Shown: positions 1 to 6,789 of the stretch, in pieces
How positions within the stretch are numbered: position 1 is the stretch's first letter
Layout: each line of letters begins with the position of its first letter
Source of the DNA: a virus
IMG/VR virus record: IMGVR_UViG_3300017770_000055
Coordinates: 1-35,894 of that record
Reading direction: 5' to 3' (one strand)
DNA: 35,894 nt
Program-made: the position numbers and the translations under genes
Notes under the pieces: model-generated
Told to the model about the DNA's origin: nothing
Seen by the model: the letters and a program-made list of their open reading frames with translations, nothing else
The model's database searches: none

Positions 1-200
1 AACTCATAGTTAGATGGTTCATCACCATCAAGAGTAAGAATTTGATCGTAGTCTCTAATAGCAGCACGATATGTGACTGCGCTACCACTCTGGTTAGCAA
101 CATTCATTACAGCAGATGCTGTACTTTCAATATCTACTTTATAGAGTTCTGTGTTAGTTGTTGCCCCTGGTTTTGCAGCGGCGAGTCTTCCTGCTGTCAT
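1..200 (-). CDS. Virion structural protein, N-terminal part (runs off window)
   Basis: Reading leftwards from an ATG at 198-200, the frame is open to the window edge and gives about 66 residues beginning MTAGRLAAAKPGATTNTELY and containing YRAAIRDYDQILTLDG. I remember this kind of N-terminus from conserved structural proteins encoded next to tail-fibre-like genes in T4-like cyanophages, but no enzyme motif is visible. It begins 8 nt after the stop of the 444-residue structural gene, with a weak AGGAT as ribosome site, so the two are probably cotranscribed late. Its precise position in the virion cannot be told; the C-terminus lies outside the window. Confidence 0.6.
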   Translation of the reverse strand, partial: MTAGRLAAAKPGATTNTELYKVDIESTASAVMNVANQSGSAVTYRAAIRDYDQILTLDGDEPSNYE

Positions 201-207
201 TTGTTAA

Positions 208-1542
208 TTACCATCCTGCTTGGAAAAATGATTGTAGTCTGAGTTGTCCGCCAAGGACGGGTGCAGATAGTGAACCACCAAAGGAAACACCAACTGCATC
301 AATGTTGTTTGTAGATAGAAGCGTAGCATCACCAGCGGGGAACTTAATAGTCACCGCGTCTTCAATGTTAGATGCGTCGATAGTCACAATACCATTCAGA
401 TTATCTGGGTTGTTAATCTGCATGAACTCCATCGTCTTAAACGCAAGAGTTTGTGTTGCTCTTTCCGCTACAAGTACGTTGGCATCTGTTCCATTATTTA
501 GGGGTTCTGCCAAACTACCTTCTGGGAAGGTATACTGTAAGTTTGTATTATCATTGAGGTTACCCAATGCAAATGTAATCTTCTTAGATGACTCAGTAGT
601 ATCTTGGAAGATAGCACCCTCATATACTTTGTTAGTAAGAATCTGAGTTGATGCTTCGCCAACGACTGTAACATTCAAGTCTGGGAATGTTACTGTTCTG
701 TCACTGGTGAGAACTGATGAGTTAAAGATAACATATCTTGTGGGATCGTTCTCATCATTAGAAGGTGTATTAGAGAACGTGGGGTTAACCATGTTCTTAT
801 TATATACATCCTGCTCTGTAATATCATCTAACAGAGTAGATTGAGTCTGACCAGCACCAAAGTCAGGCAGACGATAGATGTGCTCACCAGGAGCATCCCA
901 TGCGTCAGTCTCAAACTTAGCAATCTTTGCAGTATCAGTAGAACCAGTGATACTTAACTCAGTATCTTTAATGATAACAGTCTTGTTAGTGATCGTTTGG
1001 AACGTATCAGTAGCAAGGAATGTTGTTGTAGTATTACCACCTACTGATGGGAAGTCGAATCTCTTCGTACCACCAGCAGTAGATACCGTATCAACATTAA
1101 AGACTACTTTCTTTGCAGGGTTTTGATCACCTGTAAAGAACGTAGTCGCGTCATTAAATTGAGAAGTTCCACTAACAGTAAAGTAACCACTACCTTGTGG
1201 TTGAATTAGCATGTTAGCATTAGCAGAAGCGGTGTCCTGCACAACCTGCCTAATAGTTGCAGATCCATCAGTATTACTGGTTCTACTCTGATACAGAGTA
1301 GATGTACCAAATGTAATACCTATCTCATTAATTGCTGATTGGAATAATCCCGTGTCACGATCCAAGTCAAACGCCAAACCTGGCGCAGAAACTGATCCCG
1401 CTGAGATAGATCTAAAAAGTTGATTAACCTTAGACTTTCTGTTAGGGATCAGTGGATCGGAGATAACAATAGGGATAATTGCTTCACCCGTTACGAGTTC
1501 ATCAGCAATAGTATCAAGTTGTGATATTCTTTTAGTTCCCAC
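208..1542 (-). CDS. Tail-fibre-like virion structural protein (444 aa)
   Basis: A 444-residue protein beginning MGTKRISQLDTI. It contains SAPGLAFDLDRDTGLFQS (about residues 50-70), a motif type repeatedly seen in cyanophage tail-fibre and appendage proteins, followed by long Ser/Thr/Asn-rich beta-type sequence with recurring stretches such as ITNKTVI and LTNKVYEG, suggesting a repetitive beta fold. It ends LRLQSFFQAGW. No signal peptide, membrane segment or catalytic motif is seen. A perfect late-promoter match TATAAATA lies at 1572-1579, 29 nt before the ATG, so it is probably the first gene of a late transcript that continues into the gene at 1-200. Structural role is inferred from composition, motif and promoter. 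Confidence 0.65.
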   Translation of the reverse strand: MGTKRISQLDTIADELVTGEAIIPIVISDPLIPNRKSKVNQLFRSISAGSVSAPGLAFDLDRDTGLFQSAINEIGITFGTSTLYQSRTSNTDGSATIRQVVQDTASANANMLIQPQGSGYFTVSGTSQFNDATTFFTGDQNPAKKVVFNVDTVSTAGGTKRFDFPSVGGNTTTTFLATDTFQTITNKTVIIKDTELSITGSTDTAKIAKFETDAWDAPGEHIYRLPDFGAGQTQSTLLDDITEQDVYNKNMVNPTFSNTPSNDENDPTRYVIFNSSVLTSDRTVTFPDLNVTVVGEASTQILTNKVYEGAIFQDTTESSKKITFALGNLNDNTNLQYTFPEGSLAEPLNNGTDANVLVAERATQTLAFKTMEFMQINNPDNLNGIVTIDASNIEDAVTIKFPAGDATLLSTNNIDAVGVSFGGSLSAPVLGGQLRLQSFFQAGW

Positions 1543-1571
1543 TGATAACCATCGGTGCTGTTCTTCCCAGT

Positions 1572-1579
1572 TATTTATA
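1572..1579 (-). promoter_or_regulatory. Late promoter, exact TATAAATA
   Basis: On the minus strand the octamer TATAAATA matches the T4 late consensus exactly. It overlaps the stop codon of the upstream 90-residue ORF and sits 29 nt before the ATG at 1542. The transcription start would be near 1562 if spacing is as in T4. Confidence 0.7.
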
Positions 1580-1847
1580 CGTCTTTACAAGTCATCAATG
1601 CTTTAAATTCTTTATACTTGTTCATTGCGTCTTCATGATATTTGATGTTCTCTTCTACCTCAGAAAGAATAGATTCATAGAACAACTTAGAACTGACTTC
1701 GGAATCACCCAACCAGTCCATAATCATGTCACCCAAACGATCTCGACGCTGTTCAGCATAACTAGGCATCTGTTTATACCTATTAGTAATCTCAGGATCT
1801 TTCAAGATTTCGTCGTAAATTGAGTCAGTCATAGTAAACAATGGCAT
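1575..1847 (-). CDS. Conserved hypothetical small protein (90 aa)
   Basis: Acidic, mostly helical protein with SIYDEILKDPEITNRYKQMP near the start and DRLGDMIMDWLGDSEVS in the middle. I do not recognise a domain. Two in-frame starts are possible: the one used here (MPLFTMTDSI) and a second Met five codons later at 1832 (MTDSIYDE); neither has a good Shine-Dalgarno. It begins 18 nt downstream of the tRNA gene, so it may share its transcript. Its stop codon overlaps the late promoter of the next gene. Confidence 0.65.
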   Translation of the reverse strand: MPLFTMTDSIYDEILKDPEITNRYKQMPSYAEQRRDRLGDMIMDWLGDSEVSSKLFYESILSEVEENIKYHEDAMNKYKEFKALMTCKDV

Positions 1848-1865
1848 AATAATCGTGATAATGAG

Positions 1866-1939
1866 AGCCTGATACCCGACTTGAACGGGTGACCTGATCT
1901 TTACAAAAGACCTGCTCTATCCAACTGAGCTAATCAGGC
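1866..1939 (-). tRNA. tRNA-Thr (anticodon UGU)
   Basis: The minus strand folds as a complete 74-nt cloverleaf: acceptor GCCTGAT/ATCAGGC (7 bp), D arm GCTC-loop-GAGC, anticodon stem GGTCT/AGATC (one G-U) with loop TTTGTAA giving anticodon TGT, variable AGGTC, and T arm ACCCG-TTCAAGT-CGGGT. The discriminator base is T and CCA is not encoded. UGU reads Thr codons, mainly ACA. The 5' ten bases overlap the end of the upstream coding sequence, so processing must cut the shared transcript. Confidence 0.92.
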
Positions 1940-2196
1940 ACGTCTTGGTAATTTGAAATAAGATCTGACATGTCAAATAGGATAGGATGACATTCTTCTG
2001 AGATCAAATAGTCTGACCATCTATACATTTGCCTCATAGTAATATGAGGATTAGTGTTTGCTTCTGCTACTACATCTGCATCAGTGGAGTCAAACCCTTC
2101 ATCTTCAAAGGTGAAAGGTAGACCACCAATCATAAACATCTTGACGATACCTACGTCATCAAGATAACAGTATGCTTTATCGACTGTGTACTTCAT
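1930..2196 (-). CDS. Hypothetical protein (88 aa)
   Basis: Acidic 88-residue protein starting MKYTVDKAYCYLDDVG and ending SNYQDVPD. No recognised domain. Its last ten bases, including the TAG stop, are the first bases of the tRNA-Thr acceptor/D region. Its start overlaps the end of the next upstream gene by 20 nt, which is normal for this tightly packed operon. Function unknown. Confidence 0.6.
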   Translation of the reverse strand: MKYTVDKAYCYLDDVGIVKMFMIGGLPFTFEDEGFDSTDADVVAEANTNPHITMRQMYRWSDYLISEECHPILFDMSDLISNYQDVPD

Positions 2197-2401
2197 TCGC
2201 TTCTTCCGCCATTAGTTTGGCAATTCGATATTCGATGTTTGCTAAGGCGATTGAGTACGAATCTGCCGTACTACTATGTAGTGTGCTACCATCTTCAAAC
2301 GCTAGGAGTGAATAATGCCAGACATTATCAATGTCGGAGAACCACAATTTAATGTCAATCGTTAAGTTCCTTCTGCATTGCTGTAAGTTCGTCGTCAACA
2401 T
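2177..2401 (-). CDS. Hypothetical protein (74 aa); start uncertain
   Basis: Protein with KLWFSDIDNVWHYSLLAFED in its core; no recognised family. The ATG at 2401 has AGGAG nine nt upstream but lies 47 nt inside the preceding gene. An in-frame ATT at 2357-2359 would form ATTGA with the upstream stop and has AAGGA eight nt upstream, giving a product beginning (I)DIKLWFSD. The long overlap favours checking both. It follows the Phd/YefM-like gene but shows none of the basic RelE-type toxin features. Confidence 0.55.
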   Translation of the reverse strand: MLTTNLQQCRRNLTIDIKLWFSDIDNVWHYSLLAFEDGSTLHSSTADSYSIALANIEYRIAKLMAEEANEVHSR

Positions 2402-2642
2402 ACTGTCGTACTCCTACGGGATCGGGTTGCCATCCACCAGGCATAGGTAGAGGTGGGTTTGCTTCTGTCGCAGTCTCGATAGTTTCGAGTGCTTTTTCAT
2501 ACTCAGGGATAGGAACCATGAGAACTGACCCATGACCCTCCCGAGTGATCTTAATTGTATGTCCTCTTCCACACAATGTCAAGCACAAATCGAAGTTACT
2601 CTCGACTTCCTCGAAGGTCATCTCAATGATACTTGAATTCAT
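2355..2642 (-). CDS. Phd/YefM antitoxin-like protein (95 aa)
   Basis: The first 55 residues follow the Phd/YefM antitoxin pattern: a short strand (SSIIEMTF), a helix (EEVESNFDLCLTLC), a glycine turn, then TIKITREGHGSVLMVPIPEYE, which resembles the family's VITRxGKPVAVLxxxxEYE stretch. The C-terminal 40 residues (PGGWQPDPVG onward) are not recognisable. Antitoxins of this type dimerise, bind operator DNA and block a cognate toxin through the C-terminus. No RelE-, Doc- or YoeB-like toxin is visible next to it, so it is either an orphan antitoxin or a repurposed DNA-binding protein. Family call is by pattern only. Confidence 0.55.
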   Translation of the reverse strand: MNSSIIEMTFEEVESNFDLCLTLCGRGHTIKITREGHGSVLMVPIPEYEKALETIETATEANPPLPMPGGWQPDPVGVRQYVDDELTAMQKELND

Positions 2643-2643
2643 A

Positions 2644-2838
2644 TCAGTTAAAGCAATAGGTTAGTGAATCAGAAGGAAGACGACTTTGGAGGAATTCGAC
2701 AACTTGGGCATACCCTTCGGCACCGTCTGTTGTAAATTCAAACTGTACCGTCTCATCGTAACCATCATCATCGGCAACGGTGATCTTACGCTCAGAAAAA
2801 TAGAAGTAAGCGTGATCAATGAAATTAGGAGACATCAT
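2644..2838 (-). CDS. Hypothetical protein (64 aa)
   Basis: Small acidic protein MMSPNFIDHAYFYFSERK onward, ending DSLTYCFN. No domain recognised. It starts directly after the gp5 stop (TAAATGATG), with a second Met at codon 2, and ends 1 nt before the antitoxin-like gene, so it is part of the gp5 transcript. Confidence 0.6.
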   Translation of the reverse strand: MMSPNFIDHAYFYFSERKITVADDDGYDETVQFEFTTDGAEGYAQVVEFLQSRLPSDSLTYCFN

Positions 2839-5424
2839 TTAGTTAAGCATGACAGGTAGACCATAAATTTGAGTGGGACCGAGGGCACACCCAAATGCAG
2901 CAAGACCAGTTCCGCACCCATGAGAGAGCAGTCCTGTTGTTACTTGATTAACGATAGCACCGCTACCGCCCGTTACGATCTCACCTATGCCACCTGTTGG
3001 AGTGGACACTAAGGTCATGTGAGCGCCAGCATTAGATCCCGCAACGATGTCTGCCATTCCAGCAGCAGTTTTGGTACCTAGTGACATACGAACATGCATA
3101 GCAGGTGAGACTGATCCCATCGGGGCATCCATGCAGATATCTACAATGGATCCGTTCACCAGACTGTATGAACCAGTAAAGACTGGCATTGTCTGGAAGA
3201 TCGCGATGATGTCCATTCTACCACATGCCAAGAAGGATGTGATCCATGATGCTTCATTCACGATCTCACCAGTTGCCTTGTTTGTGATAGAGGTCGCACT
3301 GGTGTGTACGTCAGGGGCATCAAGGGTGATGCCTGAGATCCCTTTCACTTTAACCTGGTTTCCTTGTAGTGTCAAGTCACCCTGATACGAGATCGCGTGG
3401 TCTCCTGCTTTGGTGGAGGTAGACTTTGCTTCCTTATCACCTGCTTCGATTGATACATTCTTGCCAGAAGCAATCTGAACAGCATTTTCAATAGAATCAG
3501 ATGCTTGCTTAGTCCACTGATTATTGTCCTGACCTAGTGGATTACCACCACCACCTTTTGCCTTAGCACCAGCACCATTAGAAGTGTGCTCGTTAAATGA
3601 TCCTGAAACTTCAAGGTGGAAGTCACCCATCACTTTCAGATAGTAATCACCCTCAATAGTATGAACATGGTTGTTCTTAACATTATGAATAAGGTCACGA
3701 CCAATGATTTGTGTTTCGTTACCAGGAATATTTTGGTGCTCGTTACCTAATTTATCTTGGAAACTAGTGACACCACCAGGACCAGAACGGATACGCTTCT
3801 CTTTACCAGGTGTTGCATCATCAATGTCTCTTGCACCATTCAGGAACAACTTGGTTTCCATTACATATGGATTTAACTTCTGGAAGAACTTATCAAAGAA
3901 GTTTCCACCACTACCTTCCTCACCAAAACTACTGCAATCATCAGAGTCAGAGTTACCACCAGGACCATACAGTCCATCACCAACGTCAGCACACTCGGTG
4001 GTACCAACTAATGGTAACCACCCCTTCGCTTTCGGTTTTCGCGCCTTCCTTCCACAATCAATAAACGATGCAATAATATCAACAATCAGTGCAATGATAT
4101 TAAGAACGTTCGAGAAATTAGTTAACGCTGTAAAATCAATCTCAAAGAACTTACCAACAGAGGTTGCAATCTCACTAATCTTGTCGATAGTGCTGATTGC
4201 TTTGAGAATTTTATTGAAGACCTTAGATACTGCTTTGATTGCTTTACAAATTGCCTTCTGAATATTTTTCAGTGCCTTGGTTACATACTCAGCAATTTGA
4301 TTGATAATTTTGTTAACAATGTCCATGACAAGATCAAATATCCCGTCTACAAAGTCTCCTATCATTCCCATAATATTACCAATAGCATCTAACCATCCAG
4401 GGACAGGTTGACAGAAGATATTCTGAATGATGTTCTTGATCAATGTGATGATAGTAGTGACCACTGCTAGTGGGATGATCTTGGCACCAAATGAAACAAC
4501 AGCATCAATCATCACTCTGATTTGTTGTGCCAGGATCTCCTTAATAGGAGCAACCATACCTGTAACAGCATTAACAACAAAATTAGATACATTACTAATA
4601 CTTTTCAGGATGTTGTTACCTTGCTGAATGTGACCTGAAACAACAGATACCAGACCACCTTCACCATTAGATCCCAATGAACCAATCTGCACACCAATAT
4701 CATTCAACATTCGTGCTAGATCCTTAGAAAAGGAATCACTGGCACCAATAGGACCATGAATACCATCAGCAATACCACCTTCCATTGATGGTGGACCCAA
4801 TGGGTTTGTGTATACATTAAATGGTGCTTCTACTTCTGCTCTACTAATAGCACCACGAGATTGCTCTTCACCACCCTCAGGACCACCAGTAGTAGCACCC
4901 TGATTCTTAACAAATGGATGACCACCTTCAACATCTTCACCTGTCAGAGATTTTCTTTGAGGTGATGTAGTAGCGTACTCATCTTTCTCTGCCTCGGTAT
5001 TATCAGCAATGACAGTCTTACTGACTTCGGTATCTTGACCTTCTTCTCCTCCTGAACCACCACCTTGATTAGTTTTCTTCTTAAATCCACGGAATGCACC
5101 AAGCACACAAGGTAGTTGTGCTTCATCACCATCCATGAAGAAACCCATCACGAATGCACCTACTTGCAATTCGCATGTAGATCCAGCATTCTTGATCTGT
5201 GGTTTATCATTAGGCAACAACACAGTTGCCCACGGTAATACCTCAGTAGGTAAGTCTTCTAGGTAGGTAGAGGATCCATCATCATTAGTTTTACCTTTCT
5301 GATGCCATCCCATGATACGAACTTTGACCCTACCTGTCTGAGCAGGATCTTCTACGCTCTCAACTTCACCAATCCACCAGGAGAAACCATCTCTACCTAC
5401 AAAGTCAGTCTTAGTTCCAAGCAT
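2839..5424 (-). CDS. gp5: gp5-like baseplate hub protein, lysozyme domain not seen (861 aa)
   Basis: The N-terminal ~120 residues (DGFSWWIGEVESVEDPAQ, GRVKVRIMGWH, then LPWATVLLP, a conserved-Gly strand and GAFVMGFFMDGDEAQLPCVL) match the gp5 OB-fold domain that sits at the base of the T4 tail needle. About residues 130-250 are Gly/Glu-rich linker. Residues about 260-465 form a long hydrophobic and amphipathic helical stretch rich in Ile/Val, in the place where T4 gp5 carries its lysozyme domain. Residues about 560-630 (VKNNHVHTIEGDYYLKVMGD) look like the short beta-strand repeats of a needle. The C-terminal 100 residues are Gly/Ala/Thr-rich. T4 gp5 is 575 residues, so this one is enlarged. 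A late-type promoter CTAAATAA is 30 nt upstream, and its ATG touches the cpeT stop. Confidence 0.82.
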   Translation of the reverse strand: MLGTKTDFVGRDGFSWWIGEVESVEDPAQTGRVKVRIMGWHQKGKTNDDGSSTYLEDLPTEVLPWATVLLPNDKPQIKNAGSTCELQVGAFVMGFFMDGDEAQLPCVLGAFRGFKKKTNQGGGSGGEEGQDTEVSKTVIADNTEAEKDEYATTSPQRKSLTGEDVEGGHPFVKNQGATTGGPEGGEEQSRGAISRAEVEAPFNVYTNPLGPPSMEGGIADGIHGPIGASDSFSKDLARMLNDIGVQIGSLGSNGEGGLVSVVSGHIQQGNNILKSISNVSNFVVNAVTGMVAPIKEILAQQIRVMIDAVVSFGAKIIPLAVVTTIITLIKNIIQNIFCQPVPGWLDAIGNIMGMIGDFVDGIFDLVMDIVNKIINQIAEYVTKALKNIQKAICKAIKAVSKVFNKILKAISTIDKISEIATSVGKFFEIDFTALTNFSNVLNIIALIVDIIASFIDCGRKARKPKAKGWLPLVGTTECADVGDGLYGPGGNSDSDDCSSFGEEGSGGNFFDKFFQKLNPYVMETKLFLNGARDIDDATPGKEKRIRSGPGGVTSFQDKLGNEHQNIPGNETQIIGRDLIHNVKNNHVHTIEGDYYLKVMGDFHLEVSGSFNEHTSNGAGAKAKGGGGNPLGQDNNQWTKQASDSIENAVQIASGKNVSIEAGDKEAKSTSTKAGDHAISYQGDLTLQGNQVKVKGISGITLDAPDVHTSATSITNKATGEIVNEASWITSFLACGRMDIIAIFQTMPVFTGSYSLVNGSIVDICMDAPMGSVSPAMHVRMSLGTKTAAGMADIVAGSNAGAHMTLVSTPTGGIGEIVTGGSGAIVNQVTTGLLSHGCGTGLAAFGCALGPTQIYGLPVMLN

Positions 5425-5912
5425 TATGTCAACGTGTGATTTAGGTTCCTGGCATTATTTAGACGATCAAACTGAAACATACCTTCATCGGGAGTTTTAC
5501 CCCAAGCAAAGTCACCAGTTTCTACATTATATCCAGTATCTAGTGATCGATATACATCACCATTGAACTGAATACTACTGACTACCCTAGTATTTCGTAA
5601 GATACATTCATCTTGAACCTCACCAAACCACCATCCATCAAAGTATCCCCATTGTAGATTACATCCTGGTTCGTCAGTACCTACATTATGTGCATGTGTA
5701 ATAACACTATGCTCATCTAGATGCTCTAAGGTTAGATGGTAGTGGCGATATGGTTTATCTTCGCCTTGATAGTTATACCATTGCTTCAATTCTAACACAA
5801 GATCATCAATCTTAGTGTATAAGATGTTAATCTGTGGCCATTTAGTAGGATTAGACTGTGCTTGTTTCTTATTCCTATAATGACCAAGAATCATATTCTC
5901 AAATAAGGTCAT
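5424..5912 (-). CDS. cpeT: CpeT/CpcT-like phycobiliprotein lyase (162 aa)
   Basis: The N-terminus GHYRNKKQAQSNPTKWPQIN reproduces the CpeT family signature (G-x-F/Y-x-N-x-x-Q-A-x-x-N-P), followed by an LELKQWYNYQGEDKPYRHYH strand typical of the family and a lipocalin-like run of beta strands (CNLQWGYFDGWWFG, VSSIQFNGDVYRSLDTGYN). Host CpeT attaches phycoerythrobilin to a phycoerythrin cysteine; phage homologues are known in marine cyanophages and are thought to touch pigment metabolism during infection. At 162 residues it is shorter than host proteins (about 190-200). It overlaps the upstream oxygenase gene by 14 nt and so shares its transcript. Product specificity cannot be read. Confidence 0.8.
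   Translation of the reverse strand: MTLFENMILGHYRNKKQAQSNPTKWPQINILYTKIDDLVLELKQWYNYQGEDKPYRHYHLTLEHLDEHSVITHAHNVGTDEPGCNLQWGYFDGWWFGEVQDECILRNTRVVSSIQFNGDVYRSLDTGYNVETGDFAWGKTPDEGMFQFDRLNNARNLNHTLT
5455..5462 (-). promoter_or_regulatory. Late-type promoter CTAAATAA before gp5
   Basis: Minus-strand CTAAATAA lies in the 3' end of cpeT, 30 nt before the gp5 ATG. It shares the TAAATA core of T4 late promoters and recurs at the same kind of position before gp26 and before the small gene at 27345. Confidence 0.5.
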
Positions 5913-6480
5913 ACCATCCAGTAATAATCATTTTCTCTTCATTGGGTGCAGGTATACCATGATGCATATGTGTCCAGTCAGCAGGCCAAATAAGAGTCAA
6001 TCCTTTGGCAGGTCTGACCTTTGCTTTCTGCTGAGAGAAATATGTTTCCCCACCCTCTTCAATATCATTTAGGTATGTCATCCATGCCATGATCCTACCA
6101 TTGCATGATGCATGATTCCTAGCACGTTCACAGTGTAGTTTCTTGAATCCTCCACCAGGTGGATAACATTGAATGTTAAAGTCTTCAAGCAAATCCCACT
6201 CAAAACTTTGGAGTTGTGTAAAAAAGTCACAATAATTTTTAGTGACTTCTGCTAACTGATCAATATAATCTGTGACTCTCTTATCTTTAATATATCTAGG
6301 AATCGTTAAGTCAATAGAGTCTTTGATGTCTTTATCGATACCAGCACCACCACACTCTCCCTCTTTTTGTTCAAGGTAGTCACATGTATTGTAGAAGTCG
6401 ATCAGTCCATCACAAATTTCTGGACTGATCTTACCCCCACCTATGAAACTGTAAGGAGCGTCAATGTCAATGTATTCCAT
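5899..6480 (-). CDS. 2-oxoglutarate/Fe(II) dioxygenase, prolyl-4-hydroxylase type (193 aa)
   Basis: The double-stranded beta-helix core is plain: FNIQCYPPGGGFKKLHCE places an H116-x-E118 iron-binding pair, then RIMAWMTYLNDIEEGGETYF, then KVRPAKGLTLIWPADWTHMH with the distal His (one of 171/173/174), GIPAPNEEKMIITGWY with Lys183 in the place of the 2-oxoglutarate carboxylate-binding residue. This layout is that of the prolyl 4-hydroxylase-like 2OG oxygenases common in cyanophages; HxE instead of HxD is a tolerated variation. Substrate unknown. It heads a two-gene unit with cpeT and is preceded by a near-consensus sigma70 promoter at 6523-6551, unlike the late genes around it. Confidence 0.82.
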   Translation of the reverse strand: MEYIDIDAPYSFIGGGKISPEICDGLIDFYNTCDYLEQKEGECGGAGIDKDIKDSIDLTIPRYIKDKRVTDYIDQLAEVTKNYCDFFTQLQSFEWDLLEDFNIQCYPPGGGFKKLHCERARNHASCNGRIMAWMTYLNDIEEGGETYFSQQKAKVRPAKGLTLIWPADWTHMHHGIPAPNEEKMIITGWYDLI

Positions 6481-6522
6481 AGTATCTTTAAGGCCCTTGC
6501 CCTGCGAACCCTTACAGTGTTG

Positions 6523-6551
6523 AGTATAATACTTTATCTATACTCTGTCAA
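6523..6551 (-). promoter_or_regulatory. Sigma70-type promoter for the oxygenase/cpeT unit
   Basis: On the minus strand TTGACA (6546-6551) is followed after exactly 17 nt by TATACT (6523-6528). The start would be near 6516, about 35 nt before the oxygenase ATG at 6480. Box sequence and spacing are near the bacterial housekeeping consensus, and no late-type TAAATA box precedes this gene. Confidence 0.78.
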
Positions 6552-6552
6552 G

Positions 6553-6765
6553 TCAGTCCTCGTAGATCAGACATTCAGGTTCTGATGGGTTCTGATCACA
6601 GAACATTTCCAAGGGACTAGGATCGTGAGAATCGTTAGGATGTCCTTCCTGCCACAGTAGGAGATCGTTTAGTTCAGATGTGAGGTGACGCTTACGTTGT
6701 GCTGAGCACTCCGTACCGTTTAGTTCTTCTACATCTTTGTTGATGTGAGTTGCGATATCTTTCAT
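6553..6765 (-). CDS. Conserved hypothetical cyanophage protein (70 aa)
   Basis: Small helical protein, MKDIATHINKDVEELNGT at the start, then RKRHLTSELNDLLLWQEGHP and a Pro/Asp-rich tail with MFCDQNPSEPECLIYED. I recall similar short proteins in other T4-like cyanophages but know no function. It is preceded by AATAAATA, 25 nt before its ATG, and followed immediately by the sigma70 promoter of the oxygenase. Confidence 0.65.
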   Translation of the reverse strand: MKDIATHINKDVEELNGTECSAQRKRHLTSELNDLLLWQEGHPNDSHDPSPLEMFCDQNPSEPECLIYED

Positions 6766-6789
6766 CGTGATACTTCAATTAGTATGGTA

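Noticed and set aside
2177-2401. Toxin partner (RelE/YoeB type) for the antitoxin-like gene
   Set aside because: The 74-residue product is neutral-acidic and lacks the basic beta-sheet toxin pattern.
2554-2582. TTGACA-17-TACAAT promoter-like sequence inside the antitoxin-like gene
   Set aside because: Box quality is good, but it lies wholly within coding sequence on the same strand with no gap or operon break after it; kept only as a weak possibility.
2839-3140. PAAR-type tip domain at the gp5 C-terminus
   Set aside because: The end is Gly/Ala/Thr-rich with a few His and Cys, but the repeated PAAR pattern is not present.
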